From positions 1,510,982 through 1,574,981 of the forward strand of contig NW_020653715.1 of the NCBI RefSeq assembly GCF_003589595.1: a stretch of DNA of 64,000 bases, in the 5' to 3' direction. Shown here piece after piece: positions 1 through 10,124 of this stretch (position 1 is the first letter of the stretch; each line of letters opens with the position of its first letter). Both the position numbers and the translations under genes were made by a program. Below the pieces are notes generated by a model. That model saw only the letters and a list, made by a program, of their open reading frames with translations. It made no database searches and was not told the DNA's origin. This DNA is from Hyposmocoma kahamanoa. Its lineage: Eukaryota; Arthropoda; Insecta; Lepidoptera; Cosmopterigidae.

Positions 1-290
1 ATGGAGTCTAAGTTATCCCGCCATCGCTGACAGGATCTACCACGTCTACTTTTTGTGTTGTGGGGCTTCCACAACACAAAAACTTTTTGTTCTGGTTCAC
101 AACTAGTCGACGTGAGCAGTCTAGTCCCACTTCAACTTCGCTGCCAATAGGCGTGTCGCTTCTGCAACAGCTTAGTAAAAAAAAAAGACAACATTTGATG
201 AGGCACAGTTCTTGTGTAAGCCAATTACAGGTATTTACATCACTCAATATTATACCCAGATACAAAAACTAAAGTAGGTCTAAACTATCG

Positions 291-342
291 CCTGAGAGGA
301 GACCCGTGCCGAGTAGTGGGAAATATAAATGGGTTAATGACG
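291..342 (+). mobile_element. LINE 3'-end scrap (low confidence)
   Basis: The stretch GAGGAGACCCGTGCC...AGTGGGA...GGGTTAATGA resembles the last bases of insect RTE-type LINEs, which often end in a 'CCAGCAGTGGGA...GGCTGATGATG' motif. The reverse complement of a similar terminal motif is seen at the end of the minus-strand RTE fragment near 57.66 kb. No coding sequence precedes it here, so it would be an extremely short 5'-truncated insertion. Nothing else recognisable lies between 345 and 788. Confidence 0.3.
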
Positions 343-788
343 AATCTTAGATCTTATAAAGAAAGCTTAAATTTGGACACCCGGTCACTGTTCAAACGTA
401 ATTGCTGTTATAACGTGTCAGGGGTCAGTTTTGTTAAATTGTGTGGTCTGATCCACGAATTTTCAAATTCCAGTTTCTCTAACGGTCGAATTTAAAATTT
501 TATTGTAAAAGTTTAAGGACCAGAGGACCTCCTCAGAGAAACACATTTAACACCAAAACTCAGTCATAACAAAAGCAATAATAGTAATATTAACAGTACT
601 TGAAGCCGGGCAGCAGGTAGTTATATCGTTGCAATTAAACTCAAGGAAGGTTTTGGAATGAAATCGGCATGAGGGAGATCTCGATGCGCTTGCGCTTGAC
701 ATTACGGATATCCTATAAAACATAAAGTGAGGCGTGAGATTTTTATGGACATGGTTTTCGTAAAAGCTTTAACTCCACAATATTTATT

Positions 789-1011
789 TATGGTACCAAA
801 TGACGGGACAACCAAGTCGTGCGTCTGGTAATAAGCGACACGCCTGTCCATAGCAGTTGCAGTGACACTCGGACTTTAAATTGCAAAGACTTTTACTTAG
901 TCTTCAGAATTGGAACGCAGTAATTCTCACTGCTTGGTAGCAGAGGTAGGTAAGTAAGGTGACAGTACTTCCCTGGACGAACTTTTCATAAGAAACTCTA
1001 CTGCTACTAGA
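789..1011 (-). mobile_element. G-family retroposon copy
   Basis: Minus-strand copy of the most frequent repeat in the window. Read on its own strand the family runs: AGCAGTAGAGCTCCTTGTGA, AGTTCGTCCAGGGAAGTACT, GCCACCTTACCTATTTCTGC, GCCAAGCAGTAATG, a middle part with GGTGAAATTACAGGC and CTCAGGGTGACGGGCGCAGT, then GGCACTGCAACTGTTATGGA, GGCGTGTCGCTTACCATCAG and an A-rich 3' end after GGTATCATA. This copy has both ends but lacks much of the middle. No A/B box is evident; the A-rich end suggests a retroposon that uses a LINE 3' end, which is an inference. Confidence 0.75.
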
Positions 1012-1690
1012 AATTGGGGGTGATTTTGTGCCGAAGTGGAAGTCACGATATTCAGAAGAGCTGCAAAACGAAAAGCCATACATGAAATAGTAAATATTTA
1101 CAAATGTATTCCTCTTAAAAATAAACCTACAGTACCAGTAGCATTTTAATAATTATAATAGGTAAGACGGCTATAACTTGATAAGTTATTTAATTATTTG
1201 TAATGATAATTCTTGTTTTATATGTTACTAAAATTTTACAACTGTCGCATTATCTGTATCAAGAGGTAGTTGTAGTAGTAGTTGTACCAGGGCGTATCAA
1301 TACCAATCCAACGTAGTGGTGAATGTGAAGCAGAGGGCAGGTGATCGGATACATAACTGTGTAGAACTGTGCACGCGACGATGGCATATAATTCAATCGT
1401 AATTGTTCGTTTATTTGCTTTTGAGATTGTTAGAAAGGACTAGATAGGACATGCACACGACTTCAATTTGAAATAAAAAACTACCGTGAAACTCAGACAT
1501 ATTAACTAAGTTACGGATAACTTACATAGTTTCGAACCAGTTCAATTTAAATCGTGATGGTGGATGGTTGGTTCCCCCCGGCTGGAAAACAGGGTTAGAT
1601 ACGTCAGTGGTTAGTGTGGATGAGATTTTAGAACGTGATGTTGTTAGTGTAGTGTGTAAACATATGACTTTATTAAGAATGACGCAAATT
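1012..1690. other. No recognised feature
   Basis: AT-rich sequence with short interrupted frames only. I see no repeat shared with the rest of the window and no coding pattern. Confidence 0.5.
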
Positions 1691-1960
1691 AGGGTAGTTG
1701 CTCGCTGCTGCCACCGCCTGTGCACCCGTACTAAGTGACCGTCAAGCCGCATTTATTCGACCCAAATTTCATTGCGGTCACCCCGCGTGGTCGCCGAGCG
1801 GAGTCCGCTTTGCCGCCGCGCACCAACCGCGTGCGTCTAACTGTCATAGCAAAATACGTTCTATTCATTTAGCTTTACGTTTTAACTTAAATGACGTCTG
1901 GCTTGAATTTGGTCTATGGTTGGCGCGGTTGTATTATTCAGATTTCGTTGCCTAGTAAAT
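1690..1960. other. GC-richer segment next to LINE ORF1, unassigned
   Basis: Unlike its AT-rich surroundings this stretch is GC-rich, with CpG-containing runs around 1785-1835 (for example GTCGCCGAGCGGAGTCCGC). It has an 85-codon plus-strand frame and a 76-codon minus-strand frame at one end, but neither resembles a protein I know. It lies just downstream, on the minus strand, of the broken LINE ORF1 at 2.0-3.1 kb. It may therefore be the remainder of that retrotransposon (inter-ORF region or start of ORF2), although no endonuclease or reverse transcriptase motif is visible. Confidence 0.3.
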
Positions 1961-1995
1961 ATAATTCAGATTCGCCATTAATTGGCGACTAATTA

Positions 1996-3133
1996 TTATT
2001 TACACGTTTTATTTGCGACGTGTGACGCAACGTGGGTGTCCGATAGCCGGCCTTTGAAACGTCGGTATATGACCCCCTTCGGCCATAACTCATATTTCGT
2101 GAAGGTCGACAGATGTTGAGTTGGTACTCTCACCACAAATGAATTAAAATTTACATAGTGGCGGGACACCAACAGCTCGACTCTCAGGATAGCATTGGCT
2201 TTCACCCGTACATACTCCACAATATCGGCAGACTAAGTGGAGTTATTAAGCCGTGACACGTATAGCAACGTCGTCGGTACCGCTGGACGCAGTAAATGAT
2301 TAGGGCCAGACGGGGCGGTGCCACTAAGGTTACGGCTGGTGTACTTCTTCCTTTCCACCTTTTTGAAACGTCCTCGTCGCACTGTTCAACTCTTCTCGGT
2401 GGTACTGATGATACATCTCCAGAGATGAGTATCCGTTTCATTTTCTTCTCCTTTGTTGGCGACTGCCTGGGTTGTGGTTGTGGAGTACTGGATCAGTTAG
2501 CAGCGGCAACAGCAGCGTAGTCACGTTGAGGGGTCAACATGCTTACGCGTGACCTCTCCGCCGGGGTGGAAGAATGAGGGGCAGGGAGCGGAAAGCACGT
2601 AGTGACAGTGGTCGGCAACATGTGGGCCGACTCAAAACTGCCGATAGATGCGTTTTGCGCCCTGCGACAAGTATTCACGTTACAGGCCTCGGGTGACCTA
2701 CTTACCGAAGCCGCACTTCTGAGTAACGCAACTTGGGCACGCAACTCACTGATGCTATTGTCCGAGGTCTCCAATTTACAGTGAACTTCAGCAAAGCTCG
2801 CTTTTAGGGACTTGATGTCCTTCAGCAGCTTAATGACGTCGACGTGGTCGAACGTGTCAGGGGCCAGCTGGTGCGGCTCCTTCGCCACGAAAGCAGGCAC
2901 GTCGTCTGGGTCGGTCTCCTTTAACAACTCTTTGCTCCTCCATCCCTCCGGCGAAGTGGCATCTGCTCAGCCTTGCCAAGCATACTGAAAAGCAGCGCCT
3001 TGCCACTGCAAATCTCCTCTACCTTGAAATTTGATTTGAAGACCTGCACGATGCTGATCTCGTCCATATCGACGGCGTGTTGGATAAATGCCAACAGTTC
3101 ATTGGCTATCAGTTGCTGGGAACCCATAGACAT
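1996..3133 (-). pseudogene. LINE ORF1-like (gag-like) protein, frameshifted
   Basis: The minus strand encodes, in three shifted frames, what looks like the ORF1 protein of a lepidopteran non-LTR retrotransposon. Part 1 (3133 to about 2921) begins MSMGSQQLIANELLAFIQHA and contains the DEISIVQVFKSNFKVEEI segment. Part 2 (2927 to 2493) contains TFDHVDVIKLLKDIKSLKAS, a coiled-coil-like stretch of heptad leucines and acidic residues. Part 3 (about 2441 to 1996) contains NFNSFVVRVPTQHLSTF and ends in a basic segment. ORF1 proteins of this type bind element RNA and form the RNP; that role is family knowledge. The two frame breaks (near 2925 and around 2440-2490) mark a dead copy. A shorter minus-strand copy of part 3 occurs at 48.33-48.66 kb. 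ORF2 is not recognisable next to it. Confidence 0.65.
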
Positions 3134-3228
3134 TTACGCGCAGCGGCTATTGCCGCGCTTGTCGTGAATTATTATATTTCTTTAATTAATTATTAACAGA
3201 AAGATGGTGACAGACGAACACTGCGAAA

Positions 3229-3465
3229 TAATTCCTTCGATGTGGCTGGATTCGAACCAACGTCTTCCAGCAAACCGTGGCAGACGACTTTACGAATTTT
3301 TCTATGTAACCTCCTAATCCGTAACATAGGAGTTGCAGATCTGCAGATCTTTGTGTCTAGTTTTTATCGACTTTGTGCCGTATTATTATTATATTTAAAC
3401 TTTTGTATTAATAATTATGACAAACTAGTGGAATAATTTCACAAAAATAACTGAAATTGATGGTG
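3229..3465. mobile_element. S2 chimera: reversed tRNA module plus forward tail
   Basis: 3229-3300 is the reverse complement of the S2 tRNA-like module (CTGGATTCGAACCAACGTCT contains the reversed B box; CGTGGCAGACG is the reversed A-box side). A short piece of reversed upstream module follows (ACGAATTTTTCTATG). 3392-3465 is the S2 tail in forward orientation (TTGTATTAATAATTATGACA, CTAGTGGAATAATTTCACAA). The order reversed tRNA, reversed head, forward tail is also seen at 20.5-20.7 kb and 54.97-55.25 kb. Confidence 0.7.
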
Positions 3466-4245
3466 GTCAAACATAGTGACATTCAATAAGCTAAAAAATT
3501 ATGACTTCAGAGAGAGATTTTTATTTATATACAAGGTTAGTTAAATATTTTTCGCTTGTTTCGATTTTTGATTATTGTAGATAATATTTTTTTTAACTTA
3601 GTTCAGTCTCGCTCATAAACTCAAAATCAATCAATGTCATTGTCAATTCTAACCATTTTTAACTCTACAGCCAGTTAACTATCCCCCAGTTCGATGGTCA
3701 TAATTGAAGTCCTAATTAGTGGAGCGGTTAAACACTAAAAAATACCGAAAAAATACCAATTCACTTCCCGGATACGGGTGTAAAGTGTCCTTTATTAAAA
3801 TATTTAATTCGGATTGGGTGAATTCGAAGAATTGTTGCCATTTAATTTTCCTTTCTGTTTATTGGCAACATTATAGTTTCAAGTAGGTTAATGATTGTTA
3901 AATAAATTTTGTTTTCCGGTAAAGATGTCAAAACAGACATCAGAGGGTTAGTCAGACTTCAATGTTGCCTACTTCAATCCTATGTTATTATATTTTCCAA
4001 CCAAATTTAATTTCGAAAATATCTTTTTTTTTTTATGGGAGAACAACAGGCATTTACGGTTATCCTTTAAAATAATTACTGATAATTGACGTATAAATAT
4101 TAAGAATAAAACAAAAATGAGGATGAAAGTTAAATAAAATATTGTTAAAAGAAAAATATTCTTGTCTATGTTAAAAGAAAAACAATACGAGAAAGTGGAA
4201 GAAATTTAAATTATAACATTTTTACAAAATTTTTAAAAATACCGA
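3466..4245. other. No recognised feature
   Basis: AT-rich DNA without coding pattern or repeat shared inside the window. Confidence 0.45.
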
Positions 4246-4345
4246 CCTCAAAAGTTCGTGGAGTTACATCTATTTGCCAAGTTTTATTGAAATCTGTTAC
4301 CAGAAAGTGCGCGAAACCGGATTAATCTCCTAGTTTGCCATTCAT
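4246..4345 (+). repeat. ACCGACTTC-type repeat fragment
   Basis: Starts ACCGACCTCAAAAG and continues TTTTATTGAAATCTGTTACC, GCGCGAAACCGGATTAATCT, CCTAGTTTGCCA. The same blocks appear at 38.37-38.43 kb, and related pieces at 13.79-14.05, 38.4-38.6, 47.16-47.49 and 51.13 kb. Full copies elsewhere end with AAGTCGGTT, so the family has inverted-looking ends (ACCGACTT/AAGTCGGT), suggesting a non-autonomous DNA element, but no target duplication was identified. Confidence 0.55.
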
Positions 4346-4680
4346 ATAAAGTCTAAAAAAGATCAGATCTCATTACATCAAACTTCTCTAGCGGGTAAAC
4401 AAAATAATACAAGACCTTAAAAACATTGACGTTCAATAATTTCAACGAAACAAAAACAAACAGTCTCAAACTCCTGCGCACAGAATCCAGTTTCAAGTTG
4501 ATTAATTTCTCTCTCATTGATAACTAATCGCCTTGTCGCATATAATTAACTGTGGTAATTAAATAACATAATATCTTTCCAATAACATGAGCTTAGATTT
4601 GTTTAAGTTCTTTTTAACGAAGAGAAAACAAGAAAAATCGATATGAGACCACCACCACAGTCTGTATACACTATATATTT

Positions 4681-4762
4681 TAGTAGTAGAGCTCCTTGTG
4701 GAAGAGATCGTCCAGAGAAGTACTGCCATATTGCCTATTTCTTCCATCAAGCAGTGATATAA
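4681..4762 (+). mobile_element. G-family 5' fragment
   Basis: TAGTAGTAGAGCTCCTTGTG, then CGTCCAGAGAAGTACTGCCA and TTTCTTCCATCAAGCAGTGA match the first 80 bases of the G consensus. The copy stops where the 4.78-kb repeat begins. Confidence 0.7.
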
Positions 4763-4771
4763 GCATTAATG

Positions 4772-4978
4772 TGTAACGGTGTGACTTCCTTACACCGTCA
4801 TCTTACCTCTTTGTATCGCCTCTCTCCGCTTGTATGCTATCATTTTTTTTTGGTTTACATGTATTTAAATTTTAAATTTGAATTGTTCCATCTTCCTTCA
4901 CTTTCTCATTTTGTTTTCGTACCACGGTTACTCCCAGCTCGACCGCCACAACAGTCGGAGCTGTTAATAAGCTAATCA
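4772..4978 (+). repeat. Unnamed dispersed repeat, copy 1 of 2
   Basis: Shares an ordered series of blocks with 18038-18242: GGTGTGACTTCCTTACACCG / GGTGTGACCTCCTTATACCG, TTGTATCGCCTCTCTCC / TTGTATCGGTTCTCTCC, a TTTAAATTTAAAATTGTTCC block, and a later TTTCGTACCACGG / TTCTGCGCGACCGCGG region. Divergence is moderate. The GACGGTG...CACCGTC start can fold into a short hairpin. No coding capacity; element class unknown. Confidence 0.5.
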
Positions 4979-5222
4979 TGTGTAATAATTTATAAGTCTA
5001 CAGCCTTCATGTATCTATTTCTGTAATTCAGTTTCTCGGCCCATTTAGGGGTAAGTGCCTTAATAATAAAGTGTAGGGAGTGTTTTATACTGTTATACCT
5101 GTTTTTTTTACATTTACCTTTATATTGTTACAGCCTTTCTTTAAACTTTACTTCTTCAATAAATTTTGTTGTCCGGAAGTTTCCCATTTCATTGCCGTGA
5201 ACCTGTTCACGGCTAGTTAGGG

Positions 5223-5277
5223 TTACAACCCTTTCAAATGCGTTCCGGTTTGGAAGGGTAAGGGTGCTGGTGAAATT
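5223..5277 (+). mobile_element. G-family internal fragment
   Basis: CGTTCCGGTTTGGAAGGGTA followed by AGGGTGCTGGTGAAATTCAT matches the middle of the G consensus. It abuts the 3' end of the minus-strand Jockey-like fragment. Confidence 0.5.
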
Positions 5278-5282
5278 CATAG

Positions 5283-6115
5283 TCATTTATTCTTCTTCTT
5301 AGCGTGTCGACTCTGACGTTTATATTTGTGAGGACCAGTACTCAGCGACTGACACAGCATTATCAGTGGCGTTGTACAGGACCTCGCCTGTGCAAAGGGG
5401 CATGCAGGACAAGACAAAAGATGTGCAATAGTCTGGGGAGAGACACCACAAATACATGCGCTCTCAGAGCTGTAACCCCACCTGTTCATGCTCTCCTTGC
5501 TTCGGCCGACTTGGGTCCGCAGTCTATTTAAAGACTTCCATATGTGCCAAGGTAGATTATGTCCAGGAGGGAGGTGCTCCGACAGCGGAATGAGTGATGC
5601 CGGGGGTATCACTCCTTCCAAAGATGTATACGGACTTGATTAGTTTCCCCGTCCAGAGGGAATACTCTTTAGCCTCTTTAGCCTCTGGCACGTGATTAGT
5701 GTAAGGGGTGCCGCGGGTGAGTCCCTTTTTTTATGCGCTCCAGGGAGCTAGCCACGTCTCTGCGGACGCCCGGAGGGGCAACCAGCGGATACAGCATACC
5801 AACAGGGGTTGTTTTCAGAGAGCCCGTAAGGATTTGGCATGTGTCATTTAGAGCTATGTCCACCAGGTGCGTGTGTGCTGACCAGCTCCAAACTGGGCTA
5901 GCGTATTCACCTTTTTTTTGCCGAAACGGAAAGGGCCTGCGCGGTCGTTCGCAAAGTTTGTTTCGAGTGACTTTCTGCTTGATATTGATGCAGTGCTGTT
6001 TGTAACTTGAGGCTCTGTCCAAAGTAATACTGAGGTATTTTGGAGTGGAGCAGTGGGCAATCGTCACATCCCTCCATCCATTGAGTGTCCGCCGAGCCTC
6101 ATGATTACGAAGGTA
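5283..6115 (-). pseudogene. Jockey-type non-LTR reverse transcriptase, C-terminal remnant
   Basis: The minus strand carries the C-terminal part of a Jockey-superfamily LINE ORF2. Read from 6115 downward: a LRNHEARRTLN segment, then TPKYLSITLDRASSYKQH (the end of the RT domain, K-Y-L-x-x-x-L-D), EYASPVWSWSAHTHLVDIAL, and a RRDVASSLERIKKGTHPRHP segment. After a frame break comes LPWHIWKSLNRLRTQVGRSK with the Cys/His-rich tail CICGVSPQTIAHLLSCPACP. These match, from memory, the usual order of the RT thumb and C-terminal zinc-knuckle-like region. Frameshifts and internal losses (for example around 5940 and 5640-5740) show it is dead. A second scrap of the same region is at 35.67-35.79 kb. Confidence 0.75.
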
Positions 6116-6504
6116 GAATAGTCATTTATTGGTAACAAATAAGTTAGAAGTCACAAAATTTAAAAATTTTACAATAACGATTAATTGATTGAATCACAAA
6201 AAATAAATCATAGCGATAAAAAAACTTAATTATAATTAATTACATAATAATAATAAGCAACACAAAAGCAACAATAATAAAAATATTATCAATTAAATTA
6301 CAATTACGTCAAATTAATAACAATAAATTAGTCAACTAGTTTTAATGGCATCACACATTATTATCATCAAACGTGTAGAGTGAGTTGCTCAGTAAGCAAT
6401 ATCGAATTCCTGGATGGTGCACTTCGCACGTTATCTGGCAGCCGGTTGTAGACCGCCGGTGCCACTACATGCACTAAAATAACAAATAAAACATATTATA
6501 TTTG
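6116..6504. other. No recognised feature
   Basis: Very AT-rich (ATAATAATAA-like runs at 6240-6290). No shared repeat or coding pattern seen. Confidence 0.4.
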
Positions 6505-6552
6505 GGGGTGACGGGTGCAGTGGCTGTGATCTTTGCGATTTAAAGTTTTCAG

Positions 6553-7080
6553 TAGAGATGCACGGTATTTTTGTTTTGGATAGATTTTTTGATGCCTCTG
6601 AATCGATCCACAGATCGGATAGTATGCTCTTAAATCGATCTCAAAAACAACGTTTCAAAATTTCTTTTTTTTTTTTTTAAATCATAATTTTGACAACCCT
6701 TTTGGCTTCGACTTTCATTTAGCGTGATACTAGCCAGATTGACGCTACTTCTGTGCCAGACAGACTTTTGTCGCTACAGCTTGAAGCTACAGACCTGTCC
6801 ATAACAGTAGCAATGCCACTCAACTCTTTAAATCAAGTCACTCGAGACAAATTAACAGGTCCCAAGTGCCTGTAATTTCACCAGCACCCTTACCCGTCAA
6901 AACTTGAACACAGTAATGCTGATATGACTGCTTGGCGGCAGAAATAGGTAAGGTGGTAGTACTTACCTTGGACGAACTCTTAATAAGAAGTACTACTCCT
7001 ACTGCTAGATGCCACAGAAGACGATTTGCCTTAATCTTGAATCGATCTTCATAAACATCGAATCGTAATTTGCATCCCTA
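6553..7080. mobile_element. hAT-like non-autonomous element with 8-bp target duplication
   Basis: Ends are TAGAGATGCACGG on the left and TTTGCATCCCTA on the right, i.e. inverted TAG(A/G)GATGCA termini. It is flanked by GTTTTCAG (6545-6552) and GTTTTCTG (7081-7088), an 8-bp duplication with one mismatch, the size expected for the hAT superfamily. Inside, near each end, are GAATCGAT-type repeats (6600-6650 and 7040-7070), typical of subterminal transposase sites. It carries a nested minus-strand G copy at 6790-7009. No transposase frame is present. Confidence 0.6.
6790..7009 (-). mobile_element. G-family copy nested in the hAT-like element
   Basis: Minus-strand G copy: ACCTGTCCATAACAGTAGCA, GTGCCTGTAATTTCACCAGC, TTGGCGGCAGAAATAGGTAA, TACTCCTACTGCTAG are reverse complements of successive consensus blocks. 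It sits inside 6553-7080, so it inserted after, or travelled with, that element. Confidence 0.7.
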
Positions 7081-7112
7081 GTTTTCTGCGACTGTTATCA
7101 AGAACAGACATA

Positions 7113-7881
7113 CACAGTACATAATAGAAATAGAGACAAAATAAGGGCCATCTATCCCCGGCCACTCATCAGGCAAATGGGCCTTATGTCACTTTTAAAT
7201 ATCAACTCTCGTTTGTGTTGAATTCACAAATTAGAAAGCTGAAATAGTACAGCGCCAACAACTGACCTGTGTGTACGTCTCCGTACATTCCAAAAATATT
7301 CTGCATTTATTGTAATAAAGATAATAATATCTCTAACATTGGGGGGCTGTTCCATTTGGTGGTCCGGGAACAGCAAAATATCTAATTCATTGACTTACAA
7401 ATAAATGGACGGGTCTAATACAAAAACCACGAAAAAAATGTCCCAAGTCAACCTATTTAAACGTAGTGACATGTAAAGGAATATGAAAAAGCTAAAACGT
7501 TAGATTTAAATTGTAATGTTATCGCAGTACTGTCTAATTTTGCTTGCTTCGCTGTCAGTCGAACAAACGAAGACTACAGCGTGAATGACGCTCTGTATAC
7601 GATTTTAACGCCCTATAAGTTCGGACACTTTTTAGCGCGGACCCGACGTCCATATACTTGTAAGTCAATGATCTAATTACAAAGCAAACGGAATCACATT
7701 TCATTATAGCAAAGCTCAAGTTCGGTTGGTTGATTTGAAGTGAAACAATTGATGACACCCGTCAATTGTTTCGAATTCGGGCTGGCCAATCGGAGCTCAT
7801 TTGTCACCGTAATGATTTGGCAGAATAGTTTTCAAACAATTTAATGACATTTCGATTCTATTTCTAGTTATGTTCTCGATG
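7113..7881 (+). mobile_element. B-family MITE, copy 1, interrupted
   Basis: Three copies exist (here, 9578-10124 in reverse, 53213-53743). Intact copies begin CATCGAGTATATAACC, AGAAATAGAGACG and end with the reverse complement of this. Internal landmarks: GGGCC...GGCAACTCATCAGGCAA, GCGCCAACAACTGACCTGTG, and a hairpin AACAATTGACG...CGTCAATTGTTT. The left terminus here is degraded (CACAGTACATAATAGAAAT). The copy is interrupted at 7388-7670 by another element; without it the length is about 480 bp. No coding capacity. Confidence 0.75.
7388..7670. mobile_element. hAT-like MITE nested in the B MITE
   Basis: 283-bp insertion with terminal inverted repeats: left CATTGACTTACAAATAAATG, right CATATACTTGTAAGTCAATG; over 23 bp about 21 pair. 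It is flanked on both sides by ATCTAATT (7380-7387 and 7671-7678). Both other B copies have the uninterrupted site with a single ATCTAATT (53488-53495; reverse complement near 9838-9845). An 8-bp duplication with TCTA in it fits a hAT-type transposase. No protein frame inside. Confidence 0.8.
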
Positions 7882-8325
7882 GTCCCGTTACTGGGTATCA
7901 TAAAAAATGGCCTTCTCGTTATTAACTTTGATATCGTAACACCATTGCCACCCACTGTCCCACTGATAGAAATCAATTTTAAAACTCATCGATCTTTCAA
8001 TTTACAATCGAAAAAAAAAACAATTTCAACTCTATAAAAGACGTTATAAAGATTTATTTCAAATTATTACACAGTACTTTTAATACCCCGACTATTTACA
8101 AACATCAATACGTGTTACAATTTTGAAATTTTGTTGTAATTTGAATCTTATGGGCTTAGAATTAAAGTCGCATGATATTTTCCAAAAGAAGTATTATTTT
8201 GCATTCACAATAAGTCAACTAGTTAATGCTGGTGGGTTTACTTGGCAATAAATAAATTTGAAGGTATTAATGAACGTAGAATTATTTTTTTTGGGTATAT
8301 TTATACCATTTTTTTTAATTTAAAT
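7882..8325. other. No recognised feature
   Basis: AT-rich, no coding pattern, no repeat shared within the window. Confidence 0.4.
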
Positions 8326-8483
8326 CCTGTATCGCGGGTGCCATGGAGACACATATAGACAACCACAAATTACACCCAAACTCACGAGAGAAATAAATAT
8401 TTAAACCACAGCCACATAAATATTTCTCGGGAACTGGGACCTCTGCGTGGTAGTCCAGCATGGTAACCTTTCAGCCATGAAGA
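8326..8483 (-). mobile_element. S1 tRNA-SINE, diverged
   Basis: Reverse complement of S1: CCTGTATCGCGGGTGCCATG, ACAACCACAAATTACACCCA, CTCACGAGAGAAATAAATAT, then GGGACCTCTGCGTGGTAGTC and CAGCATGGTAACC from the tRNA-like part. The middle is altered by a short insertion (8403-8420) and the A-box side is mutated (TTTCAGCCATGAAGAC). Confidence 0.7.
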
Positions 8484-9577
8484 CAATATGTGGTGGTTCA
8501 TTGTCCAGTCTGTTCCAGAAAAGTGTCTAGTTAGTAGTTTGACTAACTATCTGTAAAACAGGTAAATAAATGAATTATCCCTTACATCTAAGCAATGAGA
8601 TTTAAATTACAACGAAAGGAGGTGATAATTTTTTGCCAAAATTATGTACCGAGGTACAATTGTGTCTTAAAATTTCTAAAAAACATAAGATGGAATCCAT
8701 AGATTTAAATAGTTTTAGTTTCAATAGAAATACTGAAAAATGTAAATATATAATAATTATAAAAATAAACGATACTGCGTTTGACGAAACTTGCATTATC
8801 GTAACTTGACCTTGAATAATCTGTTATGGAAAATACGTTAGGAACCATATCTCTATAGAGGTAGCCAAAATCCGTAAACACAAATAGTATGACACTCCAG
8901 GGACACGAATCAAACGAAATAAAGAACAGAAACAGAATCAAAATTCGTTCAAGATTCGATGGCGTCACGAAGTGACATTTAAAAAGGGTTTAGCAGCTTT
9001 GGACATAATGTTTAAGCCAACTTTATAGATATTTTAATAATATAACAATGAAATAACTTATAAAAATATTGTGGATGCTTTTTAGACCAGCAAAAGATGA
9101 TTAAATCTTTTTAAAAAATAGTTGGATACCTACCATTTCAAGCATAGACACTCAGACTGACACAATCTTTTTTTATTATAATAACAGTATCTCCTCCAAC
9201 ATTTCTATTAAAAGTGTCGATAAAAACTCGATCGCCACAGGTCCAACGTTTGGTTCCCATCGATGTTTTGTGTCCACAAGCGCGATGGATTATTTTTTGT
9301 CAGATCATCTTGAGTTTAAGTACAAATTCAACTGTGCGGTTAACTGTTATTTAGATTTAAATGTGAATGTGTTACTTTTATAGCAAGAAGGAGTAAAATT
9401 ATTTAGAATAACGTAAAGACGAATATATATATTCCAGCAATTATTCTGCGGACAACGGCTCATTTTATTACACTACACATTTTTGTTCGAAAATCACCTT
9501 TAGTGCAACAGAACAAGATACGTCAATGTGTAGCTAGATGTGCTGGCGTATGTACATAAACATAACATTATTAACAA
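8484..9577. other. No recognised feature
   Basis: Roughly 1.1 kb of AT-rich DNA. Short frames on the minus strand (8602-8968) have hydrophobic, low-complexity composition typical of AT-rich noncoding DNA. No repeat or splice-like structure that I could support. Confidence 0.4.
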
Positions 9578-10124
9578 CATCGAGTATATACCCAGAAATA
9601 GAGACGAAATATCATCTAATTTGTTTGAAAACTATTGCTCAATCAATACTGCCAAATCATTACGGTGACAACTGCGCTTCGATTAGCCAGCTCGAGTTTG
9701 AAACAATTGACGGATGTCGTCAATTGTTTCACTTCAAAACGACCAGTTTAACTGGAGCTTCGCTATAATGGACGAAAATTGTACAAATAACATATTTTGT
9801 ATTTAATTACCGATGAAATATGATTCCGTTTGTTTTGTAATTAGATGTTTAGCTGTTTTTCCCACACCACCGAATGGACCAGCCTCCCATGGTTATATCT
9901 CCCCAGATATTATCTTTATTACAATAAATACAGAATATTTTTCGAATATACGCAGACGTACACACAGGTCAGTTCTTGGCGCTGTACTATTACAGCTTTC
10001 TAATGTGTGATTTCAGCGCAAATGACAGTTGATATTTAAAAGCGATATAAGGCCCATTTTCCTGGTGAGTTGTCAGGGATGGATGGTCCTTATTTCGTCT
10101 CTATTTCTGGTTATATACTCGATG
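9578..10124 (-). mobile_element. B-family MITE, copy 2
   Basis: Complete 547-bp copy in reverse orientation relative to the 53-kb copy: begins CATCGAGTATATACCCAGAA and ends TCTGGTTATATACTCGATG, so the terminal inverted repeats run about 30 bp. It contains the AATTGACG hairpin (9698-9730) and an uninterrupted ATCTAATT site. The flanks show no obvious duplication of more than two bases. Confidence 0.8.

Larger units (their letters stand above)
6505..7112 (+). mobile_element. G-family copy split by a hAT-like insertion
   Basis: 6505-6552 (TGACGGGTGCAGTGGCTGTG, ATCTTTGCGATTTAAAG) and 7081-7112 (GCGACTGTTATCAAGAACAG) together match consecutive G-consensus sequence (GGGCGCAGTGG...TTTAAAGC, then CTGCAACTGTTATGGACAGG). 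The 528 bp between them are a separate element. This is the host copy into which the 6553-7080 element jumped. Confidence 0.6.
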
